This document shows positions 45,664-54,573 of a DNA stretch of 64,000 nt, piece by piece. The stretch's first letter is position 1, and the number at the start of each line of letters is the position of its first letter. The stretch comes from Thermosulfurimonas sp. F29 (GTDB lineage Bacteria > Desulfobacterota > Thermodesulfobacteria > Thermodesulfobacteriales > Thermodesulfobacteriaceae): assembly GCF_019688735.1 (NCBI RefSeq), contig NZ_JAIFYA010000001.1:62001-126000 (forward strand). The letters are read 5' to 3'. Under the pieces are notes generated by a model. The model did no database searches. It saw only the letters and a list, made by a program, of their open reading frames with translations, and had not been told where the DNA came from. The position numbers were made by a program, and so were the translations under genes.

Positions 45664-46791
45664 TCAGTCGGCCTTGCGGCGGAGGAAGGCCGGGATCTCC
45701 AGTTCCTCCTCGGTGGGAATGGAGTCCAGGATCCGGCGAAGGCGTCGCCTCTCCTCCTTCCTTTCTTCCTCCCGGCGGGGTTTCTCGAAGGGAAGCACCT
45801 TCTGCTCCTCCTTTTTCGCGGGTTCCTCCTTCTGCCCGATGCCGGTGGCGATCACGGTGACCCGCAGTTCGTCGCCGATCTCCTCGTCGAAGACCACCCC
45901 CCAGAAGATCTTGGCCTCCTCGTGGGCCTCGCGGGCCACCTTGTCGGAGATGAGCTGGATTTCCTCCATGGTGAGGGTGTGAGGGTGAGCGGTGATGTTG
46001 AGGAGCACGCCCCGGGCTCCGGATATGGAGATGTCCTCGAGCAGCGGGCTGGAGATGGCGCTTTGGGCCGCGGCCTCGGCCCGGTTGTCTCCGCTGGCGA
46101 TCCCCGTGCCCATGAGGGCCAGCCCACCCATGTCGGTCATCACCGCCCGCACATCGGCGAAGTCCAGGTTGATGTATCCGGGGAAAAGGATGAGGTCGGA
46201 GATACCCCGCACCGCGTAATAGAGCACATCGTCGGCCTTCTCGAACATCTCGAAGAGCTTGGCGTTGGGGGAGGCCAGGGCCAGGAGCCGGTCGTTGGGA
46301 ATGGTGATGATGGTGTCCACATATTTCTTCAGTTCCTCGAGGCCCTTCTGGGCCACCATCATGCGCTGTTTGCCCTCGAAACGGAAGGGTTTGGTGACCA
46401 CCGCCACGGTGAGGGCCCCGAGCTCCTTGCTCACCCGAGCGAAGACCGGAGCCGCCCCGGTGCCGGTGCCCCCGCCGAGGCCGGCGGTGATGAAGACCAT
46501 ATCCGCTCCGGAGAGCACCCGGCGTATCTCCTCCTCGGCCTCCAGGGCCGCCTCCCGGCCGATCTCCGGATTCCCCCCGGCCCCCAGGCCCTTGGTGAGG
46601 TCTTTGCCCAGCTGGATCTTCTCCGGAGCCGGGTTCAGGTCCAGCACCCGATAGTCGGTATTGGCGGCGATGAATTCCACCCCCTTGAGTCCCTTGCGGA
46701 TCATGTTGCGGATGGCGTTGCCGCCGCCTCCACCCACCCCGACGACCTTGATCCTGGCCTGGTATTCGGATTCCACCAGCTCGAAGGTCAT
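45664..46791 (-). CDS. ftsZ: Cell division protein FtsZ
   Basis: The 375-residue tubulin-like GTPase that forms the Z-ring. The tubulin signature GGGTGTGAAP is near residue 108, the T7 loop NLDFADVRAVM near 208, and the C-terminal peptide EELEIPAFLRRKAD that docks FtsA and other partners is intact after a charged linker. It is the last gene of the dcw cluster, 2 bp after ftsA, and converges on the fumarase gene. Confidence 0.98.
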   Translation of the reverse strand: MTFELVESEYQARIKVVGVGGGGGNAIRNMIRKGLKGVEFIAANTDYRVLDLNPAPEKIQLGKDLTKGLGAGGNPEIGREAALEAEEEIRRVLSGADMVFITAGLGGGTGTGAAPVFARVSKELGALTVAVVTKPFRFEGKQRMMVAQKGLEELKKYVDTIITIPNDRLLALASPNAKLFEMFEKADDVLYYAVRGISDLILFPGYINLDFADVRAVMTDMGGLALMGTGIASGDNRAEAAAQSAISSPLLEDISISGARGVLLNITAHPHTLTMEEIQLISDKVAREAHEEAKIFWGVVFDEEIGDELRVTVIATGIGQKEEPAKKEEQKVLPFEKPRREEERKEERRRLRRILDSIPTEEELEIPAFLRRKAD

Positions 46792-46793
46792 GG

Positions 46794-48008
46794 CTACCCC
46801 CCCAAACCCAGTATTTTTTTGAACCTGTCCAGCCAGCCCCCCGGGGAGGGTTCCTCCTCCGGAGGTTGCTCCAGGTAACGATCCGCGTAAAGAAGAAGCC
46901 CCACCGCCGTCGAGAGCCGCGGGTGGTGCACCTCCTCGGAAAGCCCGGACAGCCGCACCGGATACCCCACCCGCACCGGAAGCTCGAAGATCTGTTCGGC
47001 CAGCTCCGGAAGTCCGGAAAGGAGAGCCGAGCCCCCGGTGAACACCACCCCGGAACTGAGGCGTTTCTTGAGCCCGGAGTGCTCCAGATTGGTGTTGAGG
47101 ATCTCCAGGAGTTCCACCACCCGGGCCTCGAGGATCTCGGCGAGCAACTTCCGGGACATCCGGCGGGGCGGCTTCTGGCCCAGCGAGGGTACCTCCAGGG
47201 TCTCGTCATCGTCCACCATCTCGGGGAGACACACCCCCTTCTCCTCCTTGAGCCGTTCGGCCGCGGACCGGGGGGTGCGCAACCCCACGGTGATGTCGGT
47301 GGTGAGGAGATCCCCTCCCACCGGCACCGAGGCCGTGTAGCGCAGGGCCCCCTCCACGAACACGGCCAGGTCCGTGGTGCCGCCCCCGAAGTCCACCAGG
47401 GCCACCCCGAGCTCCTTCTCCTCGGGGGTGAGCACCGCCTCCGCCGAGGCCAGAGCCTGAAGCACCACCGCGGAGACCTCAAGCCCCGCCTGCGAGATGC
47501 ACTTAACCAGGTTCTGCACCGCCGAGGCCGAGGCCTCCACCAGAAGGGCCCGAACCTCGAGGCGCACCCCGCTCATCCCCACGGGCTGAAGAATCCCGGC
47601 CTGGTGATCCACGCTGTATTCCTGAGGAAGAACATGCAGGATGACCCGATCCCGGGACAGGGTTACCGCCCGGGCCGCCTCGAGCACCCGCTCCACATCC
47701 TCGGGGCGCACCTCCCCCTCCTTAAGGGCGATCACCCCCTGACTCACCCGGCTTTCTATGTGGGAGCCGGCGATGCCGGTGACCACCTGCCGGATCTCCT
47801 CGTAGGCCTGCGCCTCGGCCTCGCGCCGGGCCTGAGAGATGCCCCGGCCCGCCTCTTCGATGTTGATGACCACCCCCTTGCGAAGTCCCTGGGCCGGAGC
47901 CATCCCCACCCCCAGCACGGAAAGTCCTTCCTCCCTGCGCTCGGCTACCACGCAACAGATCTTGCTGGTGCCCACATCCAGAGCCGCAAGCAACCTCCTC
48001 TCGCTCAT
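46794..48008 (-). CDS. ftsA: Cell division protein FtsA
   Basis: A 404-residue actin-like membrane tether for FtsZ. The ATPase phosphate loops appear in LLAALDVGTSKICCVVAERR and VALVDFGGGTTDLAVFVEGA, the adenosine motif in FTGGSALLSGLPELAEQIF. The C-terminus (GWLDRFKKILGLGG) is an amphipathic membrane-targeting helix. The ATG overlaps the ftsQ stop (ATGA). Confidence 0.97.
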   Translation of the reverse strand: MSERRLLAALDVGTSKICCVVAERREEGLSVLGVGMAPAQGLRKGVVINIEEAGRGISQARREAEAQAYEEIRQVVTGIAGSHIESRVSQGVIALKEGEVRPEDVERVLEAARAVTLSRDRVILHVLPQEYSVDHQAGILQPVGMSGVRLEVRALLVEASASAVQNLVKCISQAGLEVSAVVLQALASAEAVLTPEEKELGVALVDFGGGTTDLAVFVEGALRYTASVPVGGDLLTTDITVGLRTPRSAAERLKEEKGVCLPEMVDDDETLEVPSLGQKPPRRMSRKLLAEILEARVVELLEILNTNLEHSGLKKRLSSGVVFTGGSALLSGLPELAEQIFELPVRVGYPVRLSGLSEEVHHPRLSTAVGLLLYADRYLEQPPEEEPSPGGWLDRFKKILGLGG

Positions 48009-48754
48009 GAGTTCCCTTCCTCCCGCCAGGCGAGTAAAGCCGTGCCCTCAGGATAATCGAGACGGATCAGGGCCGCCCTGCGATAAAGCCTATTGTCGTA
48101 AAGGTAGGTAAGGATGCGATCCAGTCGCCGATAGTCCGCCTTGAGTTCGGCCAGGGGCTCGGGCCTGAACCGCACCCGAAGCCCCTCTTTGGTGTAAAGT
48201 ACGATCCGGTCCTTCCCGAGATACACCTGAGAGATGCTCTCGTAGCAGGGGAGATAGATGTCTCTGTCCCGCACCCAGGCCAGCAACCGCAGGAAGTCCG
48301 CCTCCCGGCGGAAGAGCTCCGGGGCCTCGGCACTCACCACCGGATACTCGAAGAGGGCCTTCTGAGGGGCCTCGGCAAAGGCCTCTCCTTTCACATTCAG
48401 AAAGTAAAGTTTCTTTCCGCGCACCGTGATCGCCACCGGGTCCTCCTCCCGCACCCGGATCACCAGGGTGCGCGGAAGATCCCGGGAGACCTGGGCCGAA
48501 GCCACCCAGGGATGGGCCTCCACCAGTCTCCTCACCTCCTCCAGGTCTATGCGGAAGAGATTCTCTCCGGGGTGCACCGGAAGGAGTTCCAGGATGTCCG
48601 TCCGGGAGAGGTGTTTCAGACCCTCCACCCTTACCCTCTCCAGGGTGAAAAAGTCCATCCGGGAGAGGGCGTAACGGCCCCCGTAAATCAGGCCGAGCAC
48701 GGCGAGCGCGGTGCACACCGCCGAAATCAGGATCCGTCTAAGCCCGCCCGACAA
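48005..48754 (-). CDS. ftsQ: Cell division protein FtsQ
   Basis: A 249-residue bitopic protein: one membrane span at about 10-30, then a POTRA domain (TLERVRVEGLKHLSRTDILE and LVEAHPWVASAQVSRDLPRT) and the FtsQ beta domain (YFLNVKGEAFAEAP). The start is a TTG at 48754 supported by GGAGG six bases upstream. It overlaps murB by 17 bp. No ddl gene separates murB and ftsQ, unlike in E. coli. Confidence 0.93.
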   Translation of the reverse strand: MSGGLRRILISAVCTALAVLGLIYGGRYALSRMDFFTLERVRVEGLKHLSRTDILELLPVHPGENLFRIDLEEVRRLVEAHPWVASAQVSRDLPRTLVIRVREEDPVAITVRGKKLYFLNVKGEAFAEAPQKALFEYPVVSAEAPELFRREADFLRLLAWVRDRDIYLPCYESISQVYLGKDRIVLYTKEGLRVRFRPEPLAELKADYRRLDRILTYLYDNRLYRRAALIRLDYPEGTALLAWREEGNS

Positions 48755-49640
48755 TTCTCACCTCCGGTTCCAGAAGGATTCCGAACCGCTGATGGACCCT
48801 CTCCCGGGCCTCCTCCATGAGGTCCAGGATGTCGCGGGAAGCGGCCCGCCCGGTGTTCACGATGAAGTTGGCGTGCCTGGGGCTCACCACGGCTCCGCCC
48901 CGGCTTCGCCCCTTGAGCCCGACCCTTTCGATTAACCAGCCCGCCGGAGGACCCTCCCCGGGATTCCTGAAGGCGCATCCGAAGGAGGGAACCCCGAAGG
49001 GCTGACCGGACCTCCTTGCGGCAAGGAACCTCTCGATCCGGCGGCGGACCCCTTCCCTTCCCAGGGGACGAAGCCGCACCACCGCGGAAAGGATCACCCC
49101 CTCCGGCCCCCTGAAGGACCGGTAGCCGAAGGTCCCCGGAGAGGCCGCCCACCGCACGAAGCCCTCCTCTTTCAGGATGAGGATCTCCTCCACCAGATCG
49201 CCCATACACTCCCCGAAGGCTCCGGCGTTCATGCGCACCGCTCCTCCCACCGTGGCCGGGATCCCGACCAGGAACTCGGCTCCGCCGTAACCCTTCCTCA
49301 ACCCGTAGGCGATGAGGGCAGCCACCGGGGTGCCGCAGAGGACCTCCACCCGTCCCGGAGAAAGCTCCCTGAGCCCCCTGAGTGTCCTGAGATTCACCAC
49401 CACCCCGGGGAATCCCTCGTCCGGGAAAAGCACCTTGCTGCCCCCGGAAAGGAAAAAGCAGGGCACCTCCCTTCGCCGGAGGTACCCGCACAGCCTCTCG
49501 AGTTCGGCCCCGGTACGGGGGAAGGCCATGAGGGCCGCCTCGCCCCCGGTGCGCACGGTGGTGTGCCGCCTAAGGGGTTCGGCCTCGCGCAACGGAAGCC
49601 CCAGCGCGGAGAGATCCCGCTTGAGTCCCGAAAACCTCAT
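48738..49640 (-). CDS. murB: UDP-N-acetylenolpyruvoylglucosamine reductase
   Basis: A 300-residue flavoenzyme that reduces UDP-GlcNAc-enolpyruvate to UDP-MurNAc. The FAD region includes HTTVRTGGEA, FLSGGSKVLFPDEGF and the IPATVGGAVRMNAGAFG motif; the C-terminus has GCAFRNPGEGPPAGWLIE and HANFIVNTGRA, a type II-like ending. I start it at the ATG at 49640, which overlaps the murC stop (ATGA), rather than a GTG 18 bp upstream. Confidence 0.97.
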   Translation of the reverse strand: MRFSGLKRDLSALGLPLREAEPLRRHTTVRTGGEAALMAFPRTGAELERLCGYLRRREVPCFFLSGGSKVLFPDEGFPGVVVNLRTLRGLRELSPGRVEVLCGTPVAALIAYGLRKGYGGAEFLVGIPATVGGAVRMNAGAFGECMGDLVEEILILKEEGFVRWAASPGTFGYRSFRGPEGVILSAVVRLRPLGREGVRRRIERFLAARRSGQPFGVPSFGCAFRNPGEGPPAGWLIERVGLKGRSRGGAVVSPRHANFIVNTGRAASRDILDLMEEARERVHQRFGILLEPEVRIVGRA

Positions 49641-51022
49641 GCCGCCTCCGAAAGCCACCGGTCCTTTAGAAGGCTTTCCCCAACCCTGTACACATCCCCG
49701 GCGCCCAGGGTCACCAGCACATCCCCGGGACGCAGGAAGAACTCCACCTGCGCGCCCACGGCCTCAAGATCAGGGGCGAAGAGGGTGGGGCGTTCGCCCC
49801 GTATTCGCTTTACGGCCTTGAAAAAGCTCTCCCCGCTTATCCCGGGAAGGGGCCTCTCCGAGGCCGGATATATCTCGGTGAGGAAGAGGACCTCCGGTTC
49901 GGTGAGCACCCGGAGGAAGTCGCGCCAGAGGGCCCGGGTGCGGGTGTACCGATGGGGCTGAAACACGGCCAGCAGGCGCTTTTCCGGATAGAGAGCCCTC
50001 AGGGCCGAAAGGGTGGCCTCGATCTCCCGGGGATGGTGGGCGTAATCATCGAAGACGGGCACCCCCTGAATCTCGCCCTTGAGTTCCAGCCGGCGTCCCA
50101 CCCCAGAGAACTCCGCAAGACCCGCCAGGATCTCGTCCGGGGAAAGGTCAAGCATCAGGCCCACGGCCACCGCGGCCAGGGCGTTTTCCGCGTTGTGTCT
50201 TCCCGGAACCCGGAGACGGAAACCGCCCAGCCGGCGCCCCCGAAAGTAAACCCGGGTCTCCGGATAGGGACCGGGGGAAAGGACCTCGCCCCTAAGCTCG
50301 GCTTCCGGGGAGAAACCGTAGGGAATCACCCGTCCGGAAAGCTGCGGAAGCACCGCCCGCACCCCCGGATCGTCCACGCACACCGCAAGCCCTCCCTCGG
50401 GAAGCACCCGGTGGGCGAACTTCACGAAGGCCCGCTTCACCGCCTCAAAGTCCGCGTAAAAGTCCAGGTGCTCCCGGTCTATGTTGGTGATCACCCCTAT
50501 GTAGGGCTTGAGGAAGAGGAAGGAGCCGTCGCTTTCGTCGGTTTCGGCCACCAGGTACTCGCCGCGACCGAGCTTTGCGTTTACGCCGAAGTTGTTGACC
50601 CTGCCCCCGATGGCCACGGTGGGCTCGAGCCCCGCCCGGCAGAGCACCGCCGCGATCATGGAGGCGGTGGTGGTCTTCCCGTGGGAACCGGCCACGGCGA
50701 TGCTCTTGGGATGGAGGGCCATGATTTCGGCAAGCATCTCCGCCCGGGGAAGCACGGTGAGCCCCAGAGTCCTTGCGGCCGCCAGCTCCGGATGATCCCG
50801 CGGGATGGCCGAGGAGTAAACCACCACCTCGGCCCCGTGCAGGTGAGACGGATCGTGTCCCCTGAAGACCTCTATGCCCTCGCGACGCAGGGCCTGGGTG
50901 GTGGCGGTGGTCCTCAGGTCACAGCCCGAAACCCGAGCCCCAAGGGCTTTGAGCAGTCGCGCCAGCCCGCTCATGCCCACCCCGCCGATTCCTATGAGAT
51001 GAAAGGTCCGATTTTCAAGCAT
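49637..51022 (-). CDS. murC: UDP-N-acetylmuramate-L-alanine ligase
   Basis: A 461-residue ATP-dependent ligase that adds L-Ala to UDP-MurNAc. The N-terminal Rossmann motif is HLIGIGGVGMSGLARLL, the P-loop GSHGKTTTAS is near 110, and the central DESDGSFLFL, GRHNAENALAAVAVG and DDYAHHPREIEATLSALR motifs follow. It overlaps murG by 8 bp and murB by 4 bp. Confidence 0.98.
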   Translation of the reverse strand: MLENRTFHLIGIGGVGMSGLARLLKALGARVSGCDLRTTATTQALRREGIEVFRGHDPSHLHGAEVVVYSSAIPRDHPELAAARTLGLTVLPRAEMLAEIMALHPKSIAVAGSHGKTTTASMIAAVLCRAGLEPTVAIGGRVNNFGVNAKLGRGEYLVAETDESDGSFLFLKPYIGVITNIDREHLDFYADFEAVKRAFVKFAHRVLPEGGLAVCVDDPGVRAVLPQLSGRVIPYGFSPEAELRGEVLSPGPYPETRVYFRGRRLGGFRLRVPGRHNAENALAAVAVGLMLDLSPDEILAGLAEFSGVGRRLELKGEIQGVPVFDDYAHHPREIEATLSALRALYPEKRLLAVFQPHRYTRTRALWRDFLRVLTEPEVLFLTEIYPASERPLPGISGESFFKAVKRIRGERPTLFAPDLEAVGAQVEFFLRPGDVLVTLGAGDVYRVGESLLKDRWLSEAA

Positions 51023-52079
51023 GGGCCAGAGCCTCCATTTCCCGAAGAATGGTCTCCGCGGCCTGCGGACGAAAGAGCCTGCGGGCCCGCTCCCCCATGT
51101 GCCGGAGTCGTTCCTCGTCGCCCAGAAGCTCCGTCACCCGCGCCACGAACTCCGCGGGGGAGAACTCTCCCTCCCGGAGCACGATCCCTCCCCCGGCCTC
51201 CACCACCACCCGGGCGTTCTTCTCCTGGTGGGCGTGGGTGGCGTGGGGAAAGGGAATGTAGAGGGCCGGTTTTCCCAGGGCACAGAGCTCGGCCACGGTG
51301 GTGGCCCCCGCCCGGGAGACCACCAGGTCGGCCTGAGCGTAGGCCCAGGCCATGTCCCGAATGAAGGCCCGGACCTCCACGGAAAGCCCCTTCCGGCGGT
51401 AGGCCTCCCGCACCCAGCCCTCGTCGCGTTCGCCGGTCTGATGCAGGAGGTAGAGATCCGGAAACCGGGAGAGGAGCTCTCCGGCGGTATCCACCAGAAG
51501 CCGGTTGAGGCTCCGGGCCCCCTGGCTCCCCCCCAGCACCAGGAGCCCCCGACCGGAATGCTCCCGGGGACGCGGAGCCAGGACCTCCTCCCGCACCGGA
51601 TTCCCGGAAAGAAGCACCCTGCGCCGGGGGAAATACCTCTCGGTACCCGGGAAACTCACGAAAACGCGGTGCACCAGACGGGCGCAGAGGCGGTTGGCCA
51701 GTCCCGGAACGGCGTTCTGTTCGTGAAGTCCCAGGCGACGGCGCAGGAGGCTTCCGGCGAAAAGGACCGGGACCGAGGAGTAGCCCCCGGTACCGAAGAC
51801 GATGTCGGCGGCGAACCGGCGGATCAGGGAAAGGGCCTGGAACATCCCCCGCAGGAGGGCGAGAAGGGCCCGGACCCTGGCCAGGGGATGGCGTCCGAGC
51901 ACGCCCTCTCCCCTTACGGTGGCCACGGGAAAGGGCGCTCCCTCAAGCGCCAGCTCCTCCACCCGGCGTCCGCATCCCACCATCAACACCGCTCCCCCGC
52001 TCTCAAGCACCCTGCGGGCCAGGGCCAGCGCCGGAAACAGGTGTCCACCGGTTCCGCCCCCGGCAATCACCCACCGCAT
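51015..52079 (-). CDS. murG: Lipid II synthase MurG (GlcNAc transferase)
   Basis: A 354-residue peripheral GT28 glycosyltransferase that adds GlcNAc to lipid I. The N-terminal loop AGGGTGGHLFPALALA, GTGGYSSVPVLFA, LGLHEQNAVPGLANRL and the C-domain VLGGSQGARSLN and SRAGATTVAELCALGKPALY are all present. The ATG overlaps the murD stop by one base (TGATG). In many bacteria ftsW lies between murD and murG; here it does not. Confidence 0.98.
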   Translation of the reverse strand: MRWVIAGGGTGGHLFPALALARRVLESGGAVLMVGCGRRVEELALEGAPFPVATVRGEGVLGRHPLARVRALLALLRGMFQALSLIRRFAADIVFGTGGYSSVPVLFAGSLLRRRLGLHEQNAVPGLANRLCARLVHRVFVSFPGTERYFPRRRVLLSGNPVREEVLAPRPREHSGRGLLVLGGSQGARSLNRLLVDTAGELLSRFPDLYLLHQTGERDEGWVREAYRRKGLSVEVRAFIRDMAWAYAQADLVVSRAGATTVAELCALGKPALYIPFPHATHAHQEKNARVVVEAGGGIVLREGEFSPAEFVARVTELLGDEERLRHMGERARRLFRPQAAETILREMEALAHA

Positions 52080-53485
52080 CAGTGATACACCTCCGGCCTC
52101 TCCTCGGGGGCCAGGACCTTCGGGGCATAGCCGAGAACCAGATCCCGAAAGACCTCGCCCCGCTCCTCGTAACCGGAAAACTGATCGAAACTCGCCGCCG
52201 CCGGCGAAAGGAGCACCGTATCCCCCGGTCGGGCCTCCCGGAGGGCTACCGCCAGGGCCTCGGCCAGATTTTCCGTAAGCCGCGTTTCCGTGGCCCCGGA
52301 AAGCTCCTCGGCCATGACGAACCGCGAAGCCCCCATGAGGACGAGGAGCCGCACCTTTTTCCTGATCAGCCCGTAGAGGGGGCGATACGAGGCCCCCTTG
52401 TGAAGACCCCCGGCGATGAGGATGATGGGGGCCTCGAGGCTTTCCAGGGCCTTGACCGTGGCGTCCACATTGGTGGCCTTGGAGTCGTTCACGAAATACA
52501 CCCCGCCGAAACTCCCGATGTACTCCAGACGGTGGGGAAACCCCACGAACCCTCGAAGGGCCCGCCGAACCCCCTCCGGGGTGGCGCCCACCAGTCGGGC
52601 CGCTGCCGCGGCCACCGCGAAGTTGAGCCGGTTGTGGCGTCCGGGGGGGCGAAAACCGGAGAACCCGTAAACCTCCTCCTCGAAGAGCCTCAGGACGAAC
52701 TCCGCGCCGCGCAACTCCACGGGAAGTCCGGGAAAGTCACCGAAAAAGAGGATCCGTCCGCGGGTGTCGGGAAGCTCCCGAAGCAGAATCTCTCCCCCGG
52801 CCCCGGAAAGACCGGGGTGCGGAAGCAACCCCGTGCCCCCTCCGGAGAGGTTTTCCAGCAAACGGAGCTTGGCCCGGGCGTAGTCCTCAAGACCGGCGTA
52901 TCTTTCCAGGTGGTCGGGGGTGAGGTTCAGGATGACCGCCACCGCCGGAGCGAACTCCCGGATGGTCTCGAGCTGAAAGCTCGATACCTCCAGCACCACC
53001 CGGTCGGCAGGTTCGCCGGAAAGCACATATTCCGAAAGCGGAATACCGAAGTTGCCGCCGGTGAAGACCCGATAACCGGAAAGACGCAGGATGTCGCTCA
53101 CCATAGCGGTGACGGTGGTCTTCCCGTTGGTGCCGGTTACGGCCACCAGGGCCTCCTTCCTGCGCAGGGCCCGGAAGGCCAGCTCTAACTCCCCCAGGAC
53201 GGGAATTCCGGCCTCCTGCGCCTCCCGGAACACCTCCGGCGGCACCCCGGGGCTCACCACCACCAGGTCCGCGGAAAGGAGGGTCTGTCGCCGGTGCCCT
53301 CCGGTCTCGAACCGGACCCCCCTTTCGGAAAGGGCGTAAAGGTCGCCCTGGGGAAGCTCCTCGGCGGGCCGGGACTCGGAAACCACCACCTCGGCCCCGA
53401 AAACGGCCAGCAGCCGCGCCGCAGCCCGGCCGCTTCGCCCGAATCCCAGAACCACCGCTCTGGCTCCCCGCAGTTCCTCAAGCAT
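52079..53485 (-). CDS. murD: UDP-N-acetylmuramoylalanine-D-glutamate ligase
   Basis: A 468-residue ligase that adds D-Glu. The N-terminal Rossmann segment is AVVLGFGRSGRAAARLL, the P-loop TGTNGKTTVTAM is near 115, LNLTPDHLERYAGLEDYARA follows, and the C-domain contains NDSKATNVDATVKAL and ILIAGGLHKGASY. It lies 3 bp after mraY and directly abuts murG. Confidence 0.98.
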   Translation of the reverse strand: MLEELRGARAVVLGFGRSGRAAARLLAVFGAEVVVSESRPAEELPQGDLYALSERGVRFETGGHRRQTLLSADLVVVSPGVPPEVFREAQEAGIPVLGELELAFRALRRKEALVAVTGTNGKTTVTAMVSDILRLSGYRVFTGGNFGIPLSEYVLSGEPADRVVLEVSSFQLETIREFAPAVAVILNLTPDHLERYAGLEDYARAKLRLLENLSGGGTGLLPHPGLSGAGGEILLRELPDTRGRILFFGDFPGLPVELRGAEFVLRLFEEEVYGFSGFRPPGRHNRLNFAVAAAAARLVGATPEGVRRALRGFVGFPHRLEYIGSFGGVYFVNDSKATNVDATVKALESLEAPIILIAGGLHKGASYRPLYGLIRKKVRLLVLMGASRFVMAEELSGATETRLTENLAEALAVALREARPGDTVLLSPAAASFDQFSGYEERGEVFRDLVLGYAPKVLAPEERPEVYH

Positions 53486-53488
53486 CCC

Positions 53489-54568
53489 TCACCTCAACTT
53501 CAGAGTGGAAAGGGCCAGAAGGCCGCAGACGACCGAAACGATCCAGAACCGAACCACCACCTTGTTTTCCGGCCAGCCGGAAAGTTCGAAGTGGTGGTGG
53601 AGCGGGGCCATGCGAAAGAGCCGCCGCCCCCCGGTGAGCTTAAAGTAACCCACCTGGAGCATCACCGAAAGGGCCTCGGCCACGAAGAGCCCTCCGGCGA
53701 CGACCAGGAGCAACTCCTGACGGACCATGACCGCCACGGCCCCCAGGGCCGCACCCAGCGAAAGTGACCCCACATCGCCCATGAAGACCTCGGCGGGATG
53801 GGCGTTATACCACAGGAACCCGAGACCGGCCCCGAGAAGCGCCCCGCAGAAGACCGCAAGTTCCCCGGCCCCGGGCACATAGGGCACCTGCAGGTAGTGG
53901 GCGAACTTCACATGCCCGGCCACATAGGCGAGCAGCGCGTACACCCCGGCCACCACCATGAAGGGCACGATGGCCAGCCCGTCCAGACCGTCCGTGAGGT
54001 TCATGGCGTTCGAGGTGCCCACCACCACCAGATAGATAAAGGGAAGATAGAACCAGCCCAGTTCCGGACGAAAGTTTTTGAAGAAGGGGAAGGTGAGCCG
54101 CGGCTCGAGTCCGAGCCCCCGGAAGAGGGCCAGCCAGAGCAGGACCACCAGCACTCCCTGCACCAGAAGTTTCTCCCGGGCCCGGAGGCCCAGGTTCCTT
54201 CCCCGGGAAAGCTTGAGGTAATCGTCCGCAAGCCCCAGGGCCCCGAAGGAGAGAAGGGTTCCCAGGGCGAGCCAGAGGTAGGGATTGGTAAGATTCCCCC
54301 AGAGGAGGACCGAAAGGGTTACGGCCGCGAGCATCACCACCCCGCCCATGGTGGGGGTGCCGGCCTTGTCGCGATGGGTCTCGGGGCCCTCCTCCCGGAT
54401 GACCTGCCCCAGCCGCCTCCGGCGCATGTATTCGATAAAGAAGGGCATGAAAAGAAACACGAAGAGACCGGCGGTAACCGTGGCGTAGAGGGCCCGAAAG
54501 GTGATGTAACGGAAGACATTGAGGGGCCCCAGCCATTCGTGAAGCGGATAGAGCAGATGGTAAAGCAC
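53489..54568 (-). CDS. mraY: Phospho-N-acetylmuramoyl-pentapeptide transferase
   Basis: A 359-residue polytopic inner-membrane enzyme (about ten spans) that transfers phospho-MurNAc-pentapeptide to undecaprenyl phosphate. Catalytic-loop motifs are DKAGTPTMGGVV, GLADDYLKLSRGRNLGL, SNAMNLTDGLDGLA, YNAHPAEVFMGDVGSLSLGA and MAPLHHHFELSGWPE. The start is GTG at 54568. It lies 5 bp after murF. Confidence 0.98.
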   Translation of the reverse strand: MLYHLLYPLHEWLGPLNVFRYITFRALYATVTAGLFVFLFMPFFIEYMRRRRLGQVIREEGPETHRDKAGTPTMGGVVMLAAVTLSVLLWGNLTNPYLWLALGTLLSFGALGLADDYLKLSRGRNLGLRAREKLLVQGVLVVLLWLALFRGLGLEPRLTFPFFKNFRPELGWFYLPFIYLVVVGTSNAMNLTDGLDGLAIVPFMVVAGVYALLAYVAGHVKFAHYLQVPYVPGAGELAVFCGALLGAGLGFLWYNAHPAEVFMGDVGSLSLGAALGAVAVMVRQELLLVVAGGLFVAEALSVMLQVGYFKLTGGRRLFRMAPLHHHFELSGWPENKVVVRFWIVSVVCGLLALSTLKLR

Positions 54569-54573
54569 CCTTC

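Noticed and set aside
45503-47482. A 659-codon open frame across ftsZ and ftsA on the minus strand
   Set aside because: It is an out-of-frame shadow of two certain genes, made open by high GC, with low-complexity Gly/Arg/Pro-rich translation and no family signature.
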